64,000 nt of DNA from Ensifer adhaerens. GTDB taxonomy: Bacteria; Pseudomonadota; Alphaproteobacteria; Rhizobiales; Rhizobiaceae. A program made the position numbers and the translations under genes. The stretch lies in NCBI RefSeq assembly GCF_028993555.1, contig NZ_CP118610.1, positions 4,091,001-4,155,000 of the forward strand. The letters run 5' to 3'. The stretch's first letter is position 1; the number at the start of each line of letters is the position of its first letter. The notes beneath the pieces were generated by a model, which was not told the origin of the DNA, searched no databases, and worked only from the letters and a program-made list of their open reading frames with translations. Positions 35,379 through 43,826 of the stretch are shown piece by piece.

Positions 35379-35780
35379 ATGCTGTCGAAACCACGTATCG
35401 GAGCCGTCTGCTACTACATCCAGGAGATCGCCCGGACCGAAGCCTTCTATCGCGACGTGCTGGGCCTCAGCGTCCAACGCATGGACGATGACGGCGCCGG
35501 TGACGACTGGCTGATGGCCACCATCGAAAACAATGTCGAACTGCTCTTCTTCGTTGCCGAGAGCAAGCCCGGCAATTCACCGATCGTCGTCTTCGATCTC
35601 GCCGAGGGCGGCATCGACGACGTGGTCGGTGGGCTCGCTGAGAAGGGGACCACGATCGTCACGCCTGTAAGCCACGCGCCGGGCGGCTGGTCGGCGGAAT
35701 TCGCCGATCCGGATGGACATGTCCTGTCACTCTATCAGTCGGCGGAGGTGCCACGTCTGAAGCGCGCCGCCAACGGCTGA
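35379..35780 (+). CDS. VOC-family (glyoxalase-like) protein
   Basis: A 133-residue single-domain protein of the vicinal oxygen chelate fold. It starts IGAVCYYIQEIARTEAFYRD (first ligand region, where the usual His is replaced by Cys-Tyr) and ends with FADPDGHVLSLYQ. Because the first metal ligand is not obvious, binding rather than catalysis is possible. A strong AGGGAG ribosome site precedes it. It follows the sigma-like gene and may be co-transcribed with it. Confidence 0.82.
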   Translation: MLSKPRIGAVCYYIQEIARTEAFYRDVLGLSVQRMDDDGAGDDWLMATIENNVELLFFVAESKPGNSPIVVFDLAEGGIDDVVGGLAEKGTTIVTPVSHAPGGWSAEFADPDGHVLSLYQSAEVPRLKRAANG

Positions 35781-35800
35781 CGGCACGAGGCTCGTCAAAG

Positions 35801-35834
35801 AAAAGGCCGCCGCATCTTTTTGCGGCGGCCACAG
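35801..35834 (-). terminator. Terminator of the M29 aminopeptidase gene
   Basis: Perfect 10-base arms GGCCGCCGCA / TGCGGCGGCC. Read on the minus strand the stem is followed by TTTTCTTTG, 40 bases past the aminopeptidase stop. Confidence 0.85.
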
Positions 35835-35871
35835 AGTCTTCAGCATGCACGAGGCCGGGGAGACGCCGTGA

Positions 35872-37125
35872 TCAAGCCCACTCGCCACGGCGCATGACCG
35901 GAGCGCGGCTGCTGTCGGCACGCACGCCGTCGATGTCCACCTCACCCGAGCCGATCATCCAGTCGATATGGATCAGGCTCGAATTGCCGCCCTGGGCGCG
36001 GATCTGTTCCGGCGTCAGCTTGGTGTCGTCGACGAAGCAGCCCGAATAGCACTGGCCGAGCGCGATGTGACACGAGGCGTTTTCATCGAACAGCGTGTTG
36101 TAGAACAGGATACCGCTCGCCGAAATCGGCGAGGAATGTGGCACCAGCGCCACTTCGCCAAGCCGGCGCGCGCCCTCGTCGGTGTCGAGCACCTTGTTCA
36201 GCACTTCCTCGCCGCGCGATGCCTTCGCCTCGACGATCCGGCCACCTTCGAAGCGCACCTGGATGTTGTCGATCAGCGTGCCCTGGTGCGACAGCGGCTT
36301 GGTCGAGGAGACATGCCCCTCGACGCGCAGCGCATGCGGCGTGGTGAACACTTCTTCGGTCGGGATGTTCGGATTGCAGGTCACGCCGTTCTTGGCTTCG
36401 GATGCGCCGCCGCACCACAGATGGCCATCGGCCAATCCCACGGTCAGGTCGGTGCCGGGACCGGTGAAGTGGAGTGCGGCGAAGCGCTCGCCGTTCAGCC
36501 AGGCCGAGCGCCGGGCGAGGTTGGCATTGTGCTCCTTCCAGGCAGCGACCGGATCGGCGACGTCGACACGCGAGGCGGCAAAGATCGCGTTGGCGAGCTT
36601 CTCGACGGCAACGTCTTCCGGGTCGTTCGGGAAGACCAGCTTTGCCCAGGACGGGTTCGGATAGGAAACGATGTTCCAGTTGATGTCGAAGTTGGAGATC
36701 TTTTCGAGTGCCGGCTTGTAGGCGATGGAATTCGCCTTGTTGGCACGCGCGACCTTTGCCGGGTCCTGCGCCGAAAGCATCATAGGGTTGTCGCCGGAGA
36801 CCGCAAGGCGCGCAGCGCCACCGGCAAAGGCCTTGGCCATGCCGTCGAAGAGCCAGTCGCTCGCCCGATCGAAGCTTTCGTCGGGGGCGTAGGCATAGCG
36901 CGCCAGCGTCGTGTCCTCGTCGGAATAGAGCGTCGTCACGAGCCCGGCGCCCGCCTTGTAGGCGTGCTTGGTGATCAGGCGAACGAGCGGCATTGCCGCT
37001 ACCGGCGCGGTCATCACCAGATCCTGGCCGCGCTGCAACTGCAGGCCGACCTGGATCGCGACTTCCGCGAGCTTGTCGAGTTTCACCGGATCAATCGGAT
37101 TGGGCGTATTGGCGGGATAGGTCAT
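35872..37125 (-). CDS. Aminopeptidase, family M29 (AmpS/AmpT type)
   Basis: A 417-residue cobalt/zinc-dependent aminopeptidase of the thermophilic metalloprotease family. The N-terminal half has LQRGQDLVMTAPVAAMPLVR, and the metal-site half has GHVSSTKPLSHQG, VEAKASRGEEVLN, the histidine-rich HIALGQCYSG region and IHIDWMIGSGEVDIDG. The ATG at 37125 gives the standard start MTYPANTPNPIDPVKLDKLA. Such enzymes release N-terminal residues from short peptides in the cytoplasm. Followed by a good terminator. Confidence 0.92.
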   Translation of the reverse strand: MTYPANTPNPIDPVKLDKLAEVAIQVGLQLQRGQDLVMTAPVAAMPLVRLITKHAYKAGAGLVTTLYSDEDTTLARYAYAPDESFDRASDWLFDGMAKAFAGGAARLAVSGDNPMMLSAQDPAKVARANKANSIAYKPALEKISNFDINWNIVSYPNPSWAKLVFPNDPEDVAVEKLANAIFAASRVDVADPVAAWKEHNANLARRSAWLNGERFAALHFTGPGTDLTVGLADGHLWCGGASEAKNGVTCNPNIPTEEVFTTPHALRVEGHVSSTKPLSHQGTLIDNIQVRFEGGRIVEAKASRGEEVLNKVLDTDEGARRLGEVALVPHSSPISASGILFYNTLFDENASCHIALGQCYSGCFVDDTKLTPEQIRAQGGNSSLIHIDWMIGSGEVDIDGVRADSSRAPVMRRGEWA

Positions 37126-37203
37126 GATCTGCCTGTCTTTTGAATCGGAAGAAGAAGACTTAGAGCGCTTTGCGGCGAAAATGAAGGCCGAGCGCCGCTG
37201 CAA

Positions 37204-38091
37204 TCAACGCGTGCCAAGCGCAGCGCGCACCCGTTCGATATTGCTCTGGTGAACAGTTTCGTAGGGCTCGAAATAGAGGATCGCGCCGGTGGCGAGCTCG
37301 TCGGCGATGAAATCCTTGAGTGTGCCGATCGGAGCGTCGGCCGCGATGGCGCTCGTCAGTCGCTCGATGTAGCGGCGATTGGCGTCGATCAGTTCCGGGC
37401 CGTAGCCACCGGCAGCGATGCGGTCCCGGTCGCCATGAGCAGGCAGGATCCTGGCGATCGGCCATTGTCGCAGGCGCGTGAGCTCGGCCACATGGGTTGC
37501 CGTCTGATCGGCCTCGCTGACGTAAGTCACGGTATCCTCGAGCGTGTCGCCGGCAAGCAGCAACCGCTCTTCAGGCAGCCAGATGACGTTGCCATCGGCG
37601 CTATGGATGGCGAAGTGATGCAACTCGACCTGCCGCTTTCCGATGGCAAACGTGAGCGTCTGCTCGAACAGCCGGTTGGGCATGACAAGCGGCCGGATCG
37701 GCGGCGTTGCCGTTTCGATCTTTTCGCGGTTTTCCGACAGCTTCTCGGCTGTCAGCCTGAGGGCAATGATCTCGCAATCGGCGAAGACGGCGTTTCCGGC
37801 CACGTGGTCCTTGTGCCAGTGGCTGAGTACGACACGGATCGAGGTAACGCCGAGGCTTTCGAGATGTCTGCGGATTGCCTGGGCGTGGTCGAGCGAAATA
37901 TGCGTGTCATAGACCAGCGCCTGCTCGCCGTCGACGATGGCATAGGAGGCGACACCGAGCTGGTAAGCGCCGTCATCGAGCCAGTTCGGCCGTTGCGAGT
38001 GAAGCCGCACCCCGGCAACGCGCCCGTCATAATAGACGTAGACACCCGGGCAGGGCTCCAGGATCGTCAGGGTAGAGGTCATGTCCGTCAC
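37204..38091 (-). CDS. MBL-fold metallo-hydrolase
   Basis: A 295-residue metallo-beta-lactamase-fold protein with the HxHxDH motif HWHKDH at residues 91-96 (H91, H93, D95, H96), a third-ligand histidine in LHHFAIHSADG, the bridging aspartate in LLAGDTLEDT and a later LPAHGD. The pattern is that of subclass B lactamase-like hydrolases, but most such proteins act on thioesters or lactones. Start is GTG at 38091 with GGAGG eight bases before, or ATG at 38082. It lies 78 bases upstream of the aminopeptidase gene on the same strand. Confidence 0.87.
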   Translation of the reverse strand: MTDMTSTLTILEPCPGVYVYYDGRVAGVRLHSQRPNWLDDGAYQLGVASYAIVDGEQALVYDTHISLDHAQAIRRHLESLGVTSIRVVLSHWHKDHVAGNAVFADCEIIALRLTAEKLSENREKIETATPPIRPLVMPNRLFEQTLTFAIGKRQVELHHFAIHSADGNVIWLPEERLLLAGDTLEDTVTYVSEADQTATHVAELTRLRQWPIARILPAHGDRDRIAAGGYGPELIDANRRYIERLTSAIAADAPIGTLKDFIADELATGAILYFEPYETVHQSNIERVRAALGTR

Positions 38092-38178
38092 GCTGCATTC
38101 CTCCCAACATGGCTCTGTGACCGTCTTAGGCCAGCGACGAGCGAAAATGAAGGACCGACATGACCTCGTTTGGCTGGG

Positions 38179-38850
38179 TCACGCTCGGCGGGCGTTGAGC
38201 AGATAGGCGTCGTGATCCCTGAGGAAGGTCATCAGCCGCTCGCCGTAGTCCGGCGTTACAGCCGCCTTGACGCTCGGCCGTTCAGCGAGCGCCCTGCGCC
38301 AGGCGCTGACCCGATCGAGCCCGTCGAAGATGCCATGATCGGCGAGCGTGTCGAAGAGATCGAAATAGCGGAAGATCGGTGCGAACACCGCGTCGACCAG
38401 CGAGAACGCGGTACCGGCGAAATAAGGCCCCGCGGAAAGGGCCGCTTCGACGGTCGCAAACTTGCCGGCGATTGCCTTGCGTTTCTGCTCATAGGTTTCT
38501 GTATCCTTGGCGGTTTCGAAGCCCCAGAGATCCGAAAGGATCGACGAACCGAACTCCATCCAGCCGCGATGGCGCGCGCGCTCCAACGCGTCTTCGGGGT
38601 GAAGTTTGGGGCCATCCTGGGATTCCTCGACATATTCGGCGATGACCGAGCTTTCGAACAGCACGGCTTCGCCGCCTCGCTGCGGCACCTGCAGCAGCGG
38701 CACCTTGCCGAGTGGCGAGATCTTCAGGAACCAGTCAGGCTTGGCCTCGAGGTCGATATAGGTCCGCTCGAAACGAACGCCTTTTTCATCAAGCGCAATC
38801 GAAGCACGTTGCACATAGGGGCAGAGGTGGTGGCTGACGAGGGTGAGCAT
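38179..38850 (-). CDS. Glutathione S-transferase
   Basis: A 223-residue GST. The thioredoxin-fold N-terminus has HHLCPYVQRASIAL, where the cysteine in CPY is the probable glutathione-reactive residue as in omega/beta-like classes. ISPLGKVPLLQV contains the cis-proline, and FESSVIAEYVEE binds the gamma-glutamyl group; the all-helical C-terminal domain follows. Divergent from a MarR regulator with two operator-like dyads between them, so probably an inducible detoxification enzyme. Confidence 0.92.
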   Translation of the reverse strand: MLTLVSHHLCPYVQRASIALDEKGVRFERTYIDLEAKPDWFLKISPLGKVPLLQVPQRGGEAVLFESSVIAEYVEESQDGPKLHPEDALERARHRGWMEFGSSILSDLWGFETAKDTETYEQKRKAIAGKFATVEAALSAGPYFAGTAFSLVDAVFAPIFRYFDLFDTLADHGIFDGLDRVSAWRRALAERPSVKAAVTPDYGERLMTFLRDHDAYLLNARRA

Positions 38851-38873
38851 GGCAGTCTCCCGGTTGATGTAAG

Positions 38874-38934
38874 TAGATGCAATTGCATGTATGTAGGCTT
38901 GCTTCGACTTTCAAGATGGATGTAATTGCATCTA
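38874..38934. promoter_or_regulatory. Two MarR-type operators between the GST and MarR genes
   Basis: TAGATGCAATTGCATGTA (38874-38891) and TGGATGTAATTGCATCTA (38917-38934) share a GATG(C/T)AATTGCAT(G/C)TA dyad and start 43 bases apart, about four helical turns. The second ends on the A of the regulator's probable ATG, so it likely confers autorepression. Confidence 0.7.
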
Positions 38935-39389
38935 TGAGCGATGAGACGAAGCACGACGAAAAGCTCCCCGGACCGGAAACCACGGAGGCCTGGACTGGGC
39001 TGATGCGCGCGCGCGAGCGCGTGCTTGCGCGGATCGAAGCCGATTTCAAGGCTTCAGGCTTGCCGCCGCTTGGCTGGTACGACGTGTTGTGGGAACTGGT
39101 TCAGGCGGAAGCTGGCCGGCTGCGCCCCTTCGAGATCGAGGCGCGCACGCTGCTTGCGCAGTACAATCTCTCGCGCCTGATCGATCGGCTGGCAAAAGAA
39201 GGCCTGGTCCGCCGCGAGACCTTCGACGCCGATGGTCGCGGCCAGTGGGTGGTGATTACCGAGGCCGGTCGGGCGATGCGCGCACGCATGTGGCAGACCT
39301 ATGGCCCGTCGATCGAGGCCCATGTTGGCGCCAGATTGAGCGAGGGGGAGGCGCGGCAATTGGCGGCGCTGCTGGCGAAGCTGCGGTAG
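38934..39389 (+). CDS. MarR-family transcriptional regulator
   Basis: A 151-residue MarR protein starting MSDETKHDEKLPGPETTEAW. The winged helix covers LPPLGWYDVLWELVQAE to GLVRRETFDADGRGQWVVIT, with TLLAQYNLSRLIDRLAKEG as the recognition helix. No clear ribosome site precedes ATG 38934 or the in-frame ATG at 38916, so translation may be leaderless; the start is therefore uncertain. It probably represses the divergent GST gene. Effector unknown. Confidence 0.85.
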   Translation: MSDETKHDEKLPGPETTEAWTGLMRARERVLARIEADFKASGLPPLGWYDVLWELVQAEAGRLRPFEIEARTLLAQYNLSRLIDRLAKEGLVRRETFDADGRGQWVVITEAGRAMRARMWQTYGPSIEAHVGARLSEGEARQLAALLAKLR

Positions 39390-39461
39390 GTGCTATCGAA
39401 AGTAGCCGGTAGGCCTAAGTGCGGCAGGCGGCCAAGACGACTGCTGCTACAGCGCGGGAAT

Positions 39462-39600
39462 AAACCCTCACCCTAAAGGGGAGAGGCGACGCGTGCTGCG
39501 GAGCAACTCGGCGATCACGGCCAGGGATCGCGAGGCGGTGCAATGTTGTTCCTTCTCCCCGCAGGCTGGGAGAAGCTGCCGGCAGGCGGATGAGGGGGCT
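39462..39600. repeat. RIME-like intergenic mosaic repeat
   Basis: A non-coding stretch that starts with CCCTCACCCTAAAGGGGAGA and ends with TGCCGGCAGGCGGATGAGGG, with CCTTCTCCCCGC...GGGAGAAG inside; the ends are complementary (CCCTCA / TGAGGG). This composition is characteristic of rhizobial RIME elements scattered between genes. The rest of the 39390-39633 gap has nothing else I can name. Confidence 0.65.
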
Positions 39601-39633
39601 CGACGTTGCGCTTCGTCGAGAAAGCGTCGCCGC

Positions 39634-40221
39634 CTAGCTGTTGAGGCCGAAGGATTTCTCCAGGGCTTCCCAGGTCTCGTCCATGGCAAAGGTACCGGAG
39701 AGGTAGGGGAGCGCCACGTGGCCGTAGAGCGGCGAAAGCTGCCATTCGGCCGTCTCCTCGTCGACGCCCGCGATCTGCTGCAGGTAGATCGTCGAGACGA
39801 GGCCGGTGCGATCGGCGCCGGCCTTGCAATGGATCAGCAACGGTTTCGGCGCGTCCTTCAGGATTGCCATCAAGACATCGGTTTCCTTGCGGTCGATTTC
39901 GGCCGAGGCAGACATCGGGAAGTTGATGAGCCGGATACCGTTACGCTCGGCAGCAGCGACCTCGTCGCGATACCAGCGCTCGTCGGGTTTCTCGCCGCGC
40001 AGATTGAGAATGGTGCGGATGCCGTAGGCCTTGGAATAGGTGGCGATCGCCTCCGGTGTCGGCTGGGCCGAACGGTAGACCTCACCGGCGACGAGCGTGT
40101 GGAAGTTGCCGGTCCATTGCAGACCGACGAGGTAGAGAACCAGGGCTGCGACGAGCGCAACCGTGCCGACGGCGAGGCGTTTCAGAAGACGCTTCGCGCG
40201 CGGAAACCTTGCAGATGCCAT
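39634..40221 (-). CDS. Membrane-anchored dual-specificity/tyrosine phosphatase-like protein
   Basis: A 195-residue protein with a basic N-terminus and one transmembrane helix (VALVAALVLYLVGL), followed by a periplasmic cysteine phosphatase domain. The CX5R active site is HCKAGADRTG with C132 and R138; the general-acid region is FPMSASAEID. These relatives dephosphorylate proteins or phosphoinositide-like substrates; the natural substrate is not known. The ATG at 40221 gives MASARFPRAKRLLKRLAVG, a good anchor. Confidence 0.85.
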   Translation of the reverse strand: MASARFPRAKRLLKRLAVGTVALVAALVLYLVGLQWTGNFHTLVAGEVYRSAQPTPEAIATYSKAYGIRTILNLRGEKPDERWYRDEVAAAERNGIRLINFPMSASAEIDRKETDVLMAILKDAPKPLLIHCKAGADRTGLVSTIYLQQIAGVDEETAEWQLSPLYGHVALPYLSGTFAMDETWEALEKSFGLNS

Positions 40222-40347
40222 GAAACAACTCCGAAGCGACCCCTCGCTCCTGGCCATGAGCGGGATGCGGGCGAAAAACAGTGGACGTTTTCCTCATCCC
40301 GCCTTGGCTGCTCCTATAGGCCATCCGTGATATTTTGATGGCAAGGA

Positions 40348-40821
40348 TCAGGCGATGAGTGGTGCGGCGATCGCCTTCAATGCGGCCTGTGCGTCGCGCG
40401 GCGCGAGCCGCACCTGCAGCCCGCGCTGGCCGCCATTGATATAGACTTCAGCCTCGGCAAGGGCGGCTTCCTCGATCGCTGTTGGCACCAGCTTCTTCTG
40501 GCCAAACGGGCTGATACCGCCGACATGGTAGCCGGTCAGCCGCTCGGCATCGGCGGGCTTCATCATGGCGGCCGACTTGCCGCCGAAAGCAGCGGCCAGT
40601 TTCTTCATGCTCACTTCGCGATCGGAGGGCACGACGCAGCAGACCGGCTTGCCGTCCACTTCGGCCATCAGCGTTTTCAACACCCGGCCCGGATCCTCGC
40701 CGAGCGCCTCCGCCGCCTGCAGGCCGACGCGTTCGGCATTGGGATCGTAGTCATAGGTATGCACGCTGAAGGCTACACCGGCCTTCGAAAGCGTCTGCGT
40801 CGCGCGCGTGGTCTTGGACAT
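40348..40821 (-). CDS. ybaK: Cys-tRNA(Pro)/Cys-tRNA(Cys) deacylase YbaK/EbsC
   Basis: A 157-residue trans-editing enzyme that hydrolyses Cys mis-attached to tRNA-Pro. The conserved features are the KTLMAEVDGKPVCCVVPSDREV core, the lysine in VSMKKLAAAFG and the GGISPFGQKK loop near residue 100-110. Length and start match the family. It lies 21 bases upstream of nothing on its strand except the preceding ArsC-like gene, which ends 22 bases before its start, so the two are likely co-transcribed. Confidence 0.92.
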   Translation of the reverse strand: MSKTTRATQTLSKAGVAFSVHTYDYDPNAERVGLQAAEALGEDPGRVLKTLMAEVDGKPVCCVVPSDREVSMKKLAAAFGGKSAAMMKPADAERLTGYHVGGISPFGQKKLVPTAIEEAALAEAEVYINGGQRGLQVRLAPRDAQAALKAIAAPLIA

Positions 40822-40842
40822 CGCCTGCCTCCGGCTCAGACG

Positions 40843-41187
40843 CTATAGCGCCGCCTCGTAGAGGTCAGGTTTGAAGCCGATCAGCAGATTGCCGTCGGCT
40901 TCGAGCACCGGGCGCTTGATCATCGAGGGCTGCGCCAGCATGAGTGCTATCGCCTTCTGCTCATCTAGGCCCAGCTTGTCGGCGTCGTCGAGCTTGCGGA
41001 AGGTGGTGCCGGCGCGGTTCAGCACGGTTTCCCACCCGGCTTCCTTGCACCAGCGTTCCAGGTGCGGGCGGTCGATGCCTTCGGCCTTGTAGTCGTGGAA
41101 GCGATAGGCGATTCCCCGGCCGTCGAGCCAGGTGCGCGCCTTCTTCATCGTGTCGCAGTTCTTGATGCCGTAGATCGTAACCGTCAT
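40843..41187 (-). CDS. ArsC/Spx-family reductase-like protein (YffB type)
   Basis: A 114-residue thioredoxin-fold protein of the ArsC/Spx family. It has the single N-terminal cysteine in YGIKNCDTMKKARTWL and the ArsC-like FRKLDDADK and IKRPVLEADG segments. The arsenate-reductase arginines are not clearly conserved, and YffB-like members are of unknown function, so calling it an arsenate reductase would be unsafe. It sits directly upstream of ybaK on the same strand. Confidence 0.88.
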   Translation of the reverse strand: MTVTIYGIKNCDTMKKARTWLDGRGIAYRFHDYKAEGIDRPHLERWCKEAGWETVLNRAGTTFRKLDDADKLGLDEQKAIALMLAQPSMIKRPVLEADGNLLIGFKPDLYEAAL

Positions 41188-41303
41188 TCCATGCCCCAAC
41201 ATCGTCGTGAGCAACTCCGCGAACAAACCGGAATCGCACAATTTCAAAGCGTGGCAGGAGTGATAGCGTCCCGGCGAGCCCGAGGGAAGACGTTGACCGT
41301 GCC

Positions 41304-41936
41304 TCAGGTCACGCCGGCATAGCGGCCGGGCCTGTGGTTGATCGCCAGCGTCATGTTGACGACGGCTGCACCCACGACCGAAAGCACGAGGTTTGCAGGC
41401 GGCAGCACGAAATAGGCGGCGGCGAGGATGGCGAGATCGACCGCGAGCTGGAAGTAACCGGCGCGGACGCCGAACTTTTCCTGGAGATAGATCGCCACGA
41501 TGTTGATGCCGCCAAGCCCGGTGCGATGCCGGAAGAGGATCAGCAGGCCCGTGCCCATCAGTCCGCCGCCGACGACGGCCGCATAGATGGGATCGAGCCG
41601 GGCGATCTCCACCCAACCGGCCGTCAGCCGCGAAAACAGCGAGACGAGGCTGACGGCGATGAAGGTGCGCAGCGCAAACATCCAGCCGAGCCGTTTGATC
41701 GCCAGGACGTAGAAGGGCAGGTTGACGAGGGAGAAGACCAGCCAGAACTCGGCGCCAGTCGCATATTGCAGAAGCAGCGCCAGCCCGGAGGTGCTGCCCG
41801 TCAAGAGCATCGCCTTGCTGTAGATGATGACGCCGAGCGACATGATCAGCGTGCCCGTCAGGATCGCCAGCGCATCCTCGTAGAGGCGGTGGCGTTCGAG
41901 AGGGACTTCGGACACGTCGATGCTGCGCTCGGCCAT
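41304..41936 (-). CDS. YitT-family integral membrane protein
   Basis: A 210-residue protein with five or six hydrophobic helices; TGSTSGLALLLQYATG and FRHRTGLGGINIVAIYLQEK are typical loops of the YitT/DUF161 family. The family's function is not settled. It begins 7 bases after the stop of the aminotransferase gene, so they form an operon, hinting at transport of an amino or keto acid (inference only). Confidence 0.85.
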   Translation of the reverse strand: MAERSIDVSEVPLERHRLYEDALAILTGTLIMSLGVIIYSKAMLLTGSTSGLALLLQYATGAEFWLVFSLVNLPFYVLAIKRLGWMFALRTFIAVSLVSLFSRLTAGWVEIARLDPIYAAVVGGGLMGTGLLILFRHRTGLGGINIVAIYLQEKFGVRAGYFQLAVDLAILAAAYFVLPPANLVLSVVGAAVVNMTLAINHRPGRYAGVT

Positions 41937-41943
41937 CTTAGCC

Positions 41944-43113
41944 TCAGAGGTTCTTGAACTTGGCGATGACGCCGTCGACTTCCGCCGTCTTCAGGCCGGC
42001 GATGTTGATGCGGCCGGAGCCGGGCATGTAAATGCCATGCTCGTTCCTGAGCCGCATCACGTCGGCCTCGGCGAGCGGCAGCAGCGAGAACATGCCTTCC
42101 TGGCTGGCGACGGCACCGAGCGCCTGCCAGCGGTCGCGCAAGCCTTCGGCAAGCGCCCGGCGGATGTTGGCGATGCGCAGCCGCATGGTTTCGAGCTCTT
42201 CCATCCAGTCGCGCTTAAGATCCGTGTCGGAAAGAATAATACGAACGATGGCTGCACCATGATCCGGCGGCATCGAATAGCTGGTGCGCGCGAGGCCCGC
42301 GAGGTTGGAGCGGACGGTATCGGCCGAGGACGACGAAGTCGTCACCGCGAAGATCGCGCCGGCGCGCTCGCGGTAGAGGCCGAAGGACTTGGAGCAGGAA
42401 ACCGCGACCAGCGCCTCCGGCACGACGCCGATCAGGTGGCGAAGGCCGGCGACGTCCTCGTCGAGGCCGCGGCCGAAACCCTGATAGGCGAGATCGACGA
42501 GCGGCAGCAGGCCGCGCTCGGCGATGACGGCCGCAAGCTCCATCCATTGCGCTTGCGTGATAACGCCGCCCGTCGGGTTGTGGCAGCTCGCATGCAGGAG
42601 AACGGCGTCGCCGGCAGCAGCGCCCTGCAGCGCCGTCATCATGTTGTCGAAGAGCACGGTCTGCGATGGCACGTCGAAGAACGGGTAACCGGCGGTTTCG
42701 AGGCCGGCCGTCTTGAAGATGCTCGCGTGGTTCGGCCAGCTCGGCAGACCGATCCAGATGCGCTTGCCGCCCATTTGGTGAATGAGGTCGGCCGCAAGCC
42801 TGAGCGCGCCGGAACCGCCCGGCGTCTGCACGCCGGCAATGTGGCTGCGATCGACGGTGTCGCCGCCGACCAGCGTCCAGAGATGATCGATGAAGACCAG
42901 GTCGCCTTCGGGGCCGACATAGGCCTTGCTGTCCTGGGTTTCGAGCAGGCGCTTTTCCGCAGCCTTGACGGCGCGGAAGATCGGCGTGTGGCCGGTTTCG
43001 TCGCGGTAGACGCCGACGCCGAGATCGACCTTTCCGGGGCGCTCGTCCTTGCGGTAGAGCCCGATCAGGGCCAGCAACGGGTCGTCGGGTTGGCGGGTCA
43101 GTGCGTCGAACAT
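41944..43113 (-). CDS. Aromatic/aspartate aminotransferase (TyrB/AspC class)
   Basis: A 389-residue PLP enzyme of aminotransferase subfamily I of the AspC/TyrB type; rhizobial relatives are called tatA or tyrB. The start MFDALTRQPDDPLLALIGLY and GVGVYRDETG match closely. The PLP lysine is K242 in SCSKSFGLYRERAG, preceded by HASCHNPTGG and VDLAYQGFG. It transfers amino groups between aromatic or acidic amino acids and 2-oxoglutarate/oxaloacetate. A divergent Lrp-type regulator and an operator-like dyad suggest amino-acid-responsive control. Confidence 0.92.
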   Translation of the reverse strand: MFDALTRQPDDPLLALIGLYRKDERPGKVDLGVGVYRDETGHTPIFRAVKAAEKRLLETQDSKAYVGPEGDLVFIDHLWTLVGGDTVDRSHIAGVQTPGGSGALRLAADLIHQMGGKRIWIGLPSWPNHASIFKTAGLETAGYPFFDVPSQTVLFDNMMTALQGAAAGDAVLLHASCHNPTGGVITQAQWMELAAVIAERGLLPLVDLAYQGFGRGLDEDVAGLRHLIGVVPEALVAVSCSKSFGLYRERAGAIFAVTTSSSSADTVRSNLAGLARTSYSMPPDHGAAIVRIILSDTDLKRDWMEELETMRLRIANIRRALAEGLRDRWQALGAVASQEGMFSLLPLAEADVMRLRNEHGIYMPGSGRINIAGLKTAEVDGVIAKFKNL

Positions 43114-43222
43114 GCCGGAAAATCCCCCTTGAGTGGCAGCGGTGCGTTGTCGGTCGAGAATGCCTGCCGGCCGCCGTTCCTCCGGCTGCCCTGCGGCTTC
43201 CTTCTTAAGTCAGCGCAAGCGC

Positions 43223-43239
43223 AAAATCGATGCGATTTT
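43223..43239. promoter_or_regulatory. Candidate Lrp-type operator for the aminotransferase
   Basis: AAAATCG-ATG-CGATTTT, perfect 7-base arms around three bases, in the 208-base divergent promoter between the aminotransferase and its Lrp/AsnC neighbour. Confidence 0.55.
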
Positions 43240-43321
43240 TGCTGCGGAGACAATATCGACAGCGTGCTATTTGCGCGAAATTCTGCAATTGATTTGCTGA
43301 TTTGCGTGTTGGAGCTTGGTG

Positions 43322-43804
43322 ATGGTTGAAAAGGCGGTGATGGAACTGGATCAGGTCGACCGACGCATCATCCGTCTGCTGGTCGAGGATGCGTCGTTGA
43401 GCAACAACGAGCTTGCGGCCCGGGTCGGTCTCTCACCGGCGCCGCTGTCGCGCCGCCTCGCCCGGCTCTATGCGACGGGCGTTATCCGCCAGACGGTGGT
43501 GGTCGATCCGAAGGCCGCAGGCATCGGCTTCCAGGCCTTTGTCGAGGTGACGCTGGAGCGCACTGCAAGCAAGGTCGGCCACCGTTTCATCGAGCTGGTT
43601 TCACGCATGCCGGAGGTGGTGGAATGCCACACGGTCGCCGGCGACTTCGATTTTCTCCTGAAGATCGCCGTGCGCGACGTCGCCGACTACAAGCGTCTGC
43701 TCTGGAGCGAGTTCGAGCAGATCGCGGAGATCAAGACGCTGCGTTCGACCATCCTTCTCGACAGCCCAAAGATGACGGCCGCCACCTTGGGTGACGGCCG
43801 CTGA
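43322..43804 (+). CDS. Lrp/AsnC-family transcriptional regulator
   Basis: A 160-residue Lrp-type regulator. The N-terminal helix-turn-helix is NNELAARVGLSPAPLSRRLARL; the C-terminal RAM domain has VEVTLERTASKVG and VVECHTVAGDFDFLLKIAV, the effector-binding and oligomerisation part. The ATG at 43322 follows GGAG at seven bases. Its position head to head with the aromatic aminotransferase suggests it activates or represses that gene in response to an amino acid. Confidence 0.93.
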   Translation: MVEKAVMELDQVDRRIIRLLVEDASLSNNELAARVGLSPAPLSRRLARLYATGVIRQTVVVDPKAAGIGFQAFVEVTLERTASKVGHRFIELVSRMPEVVECHTVAGDFDFLLKIAVRDVADYKRLLWSEFEQIAEIKTLRSTILLDSPKMTAATLGDGR

Positions 43805-43826
43805 ATGTGGGCGATTGGGGGGGCTC

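Noticed and set aside
40843..41187. Arsenate reductase
   Set aside because: Fold and N-terminal cysteine fit ArsC, but the arginines needed for arsenate are not evident and there are no ars neighbours.
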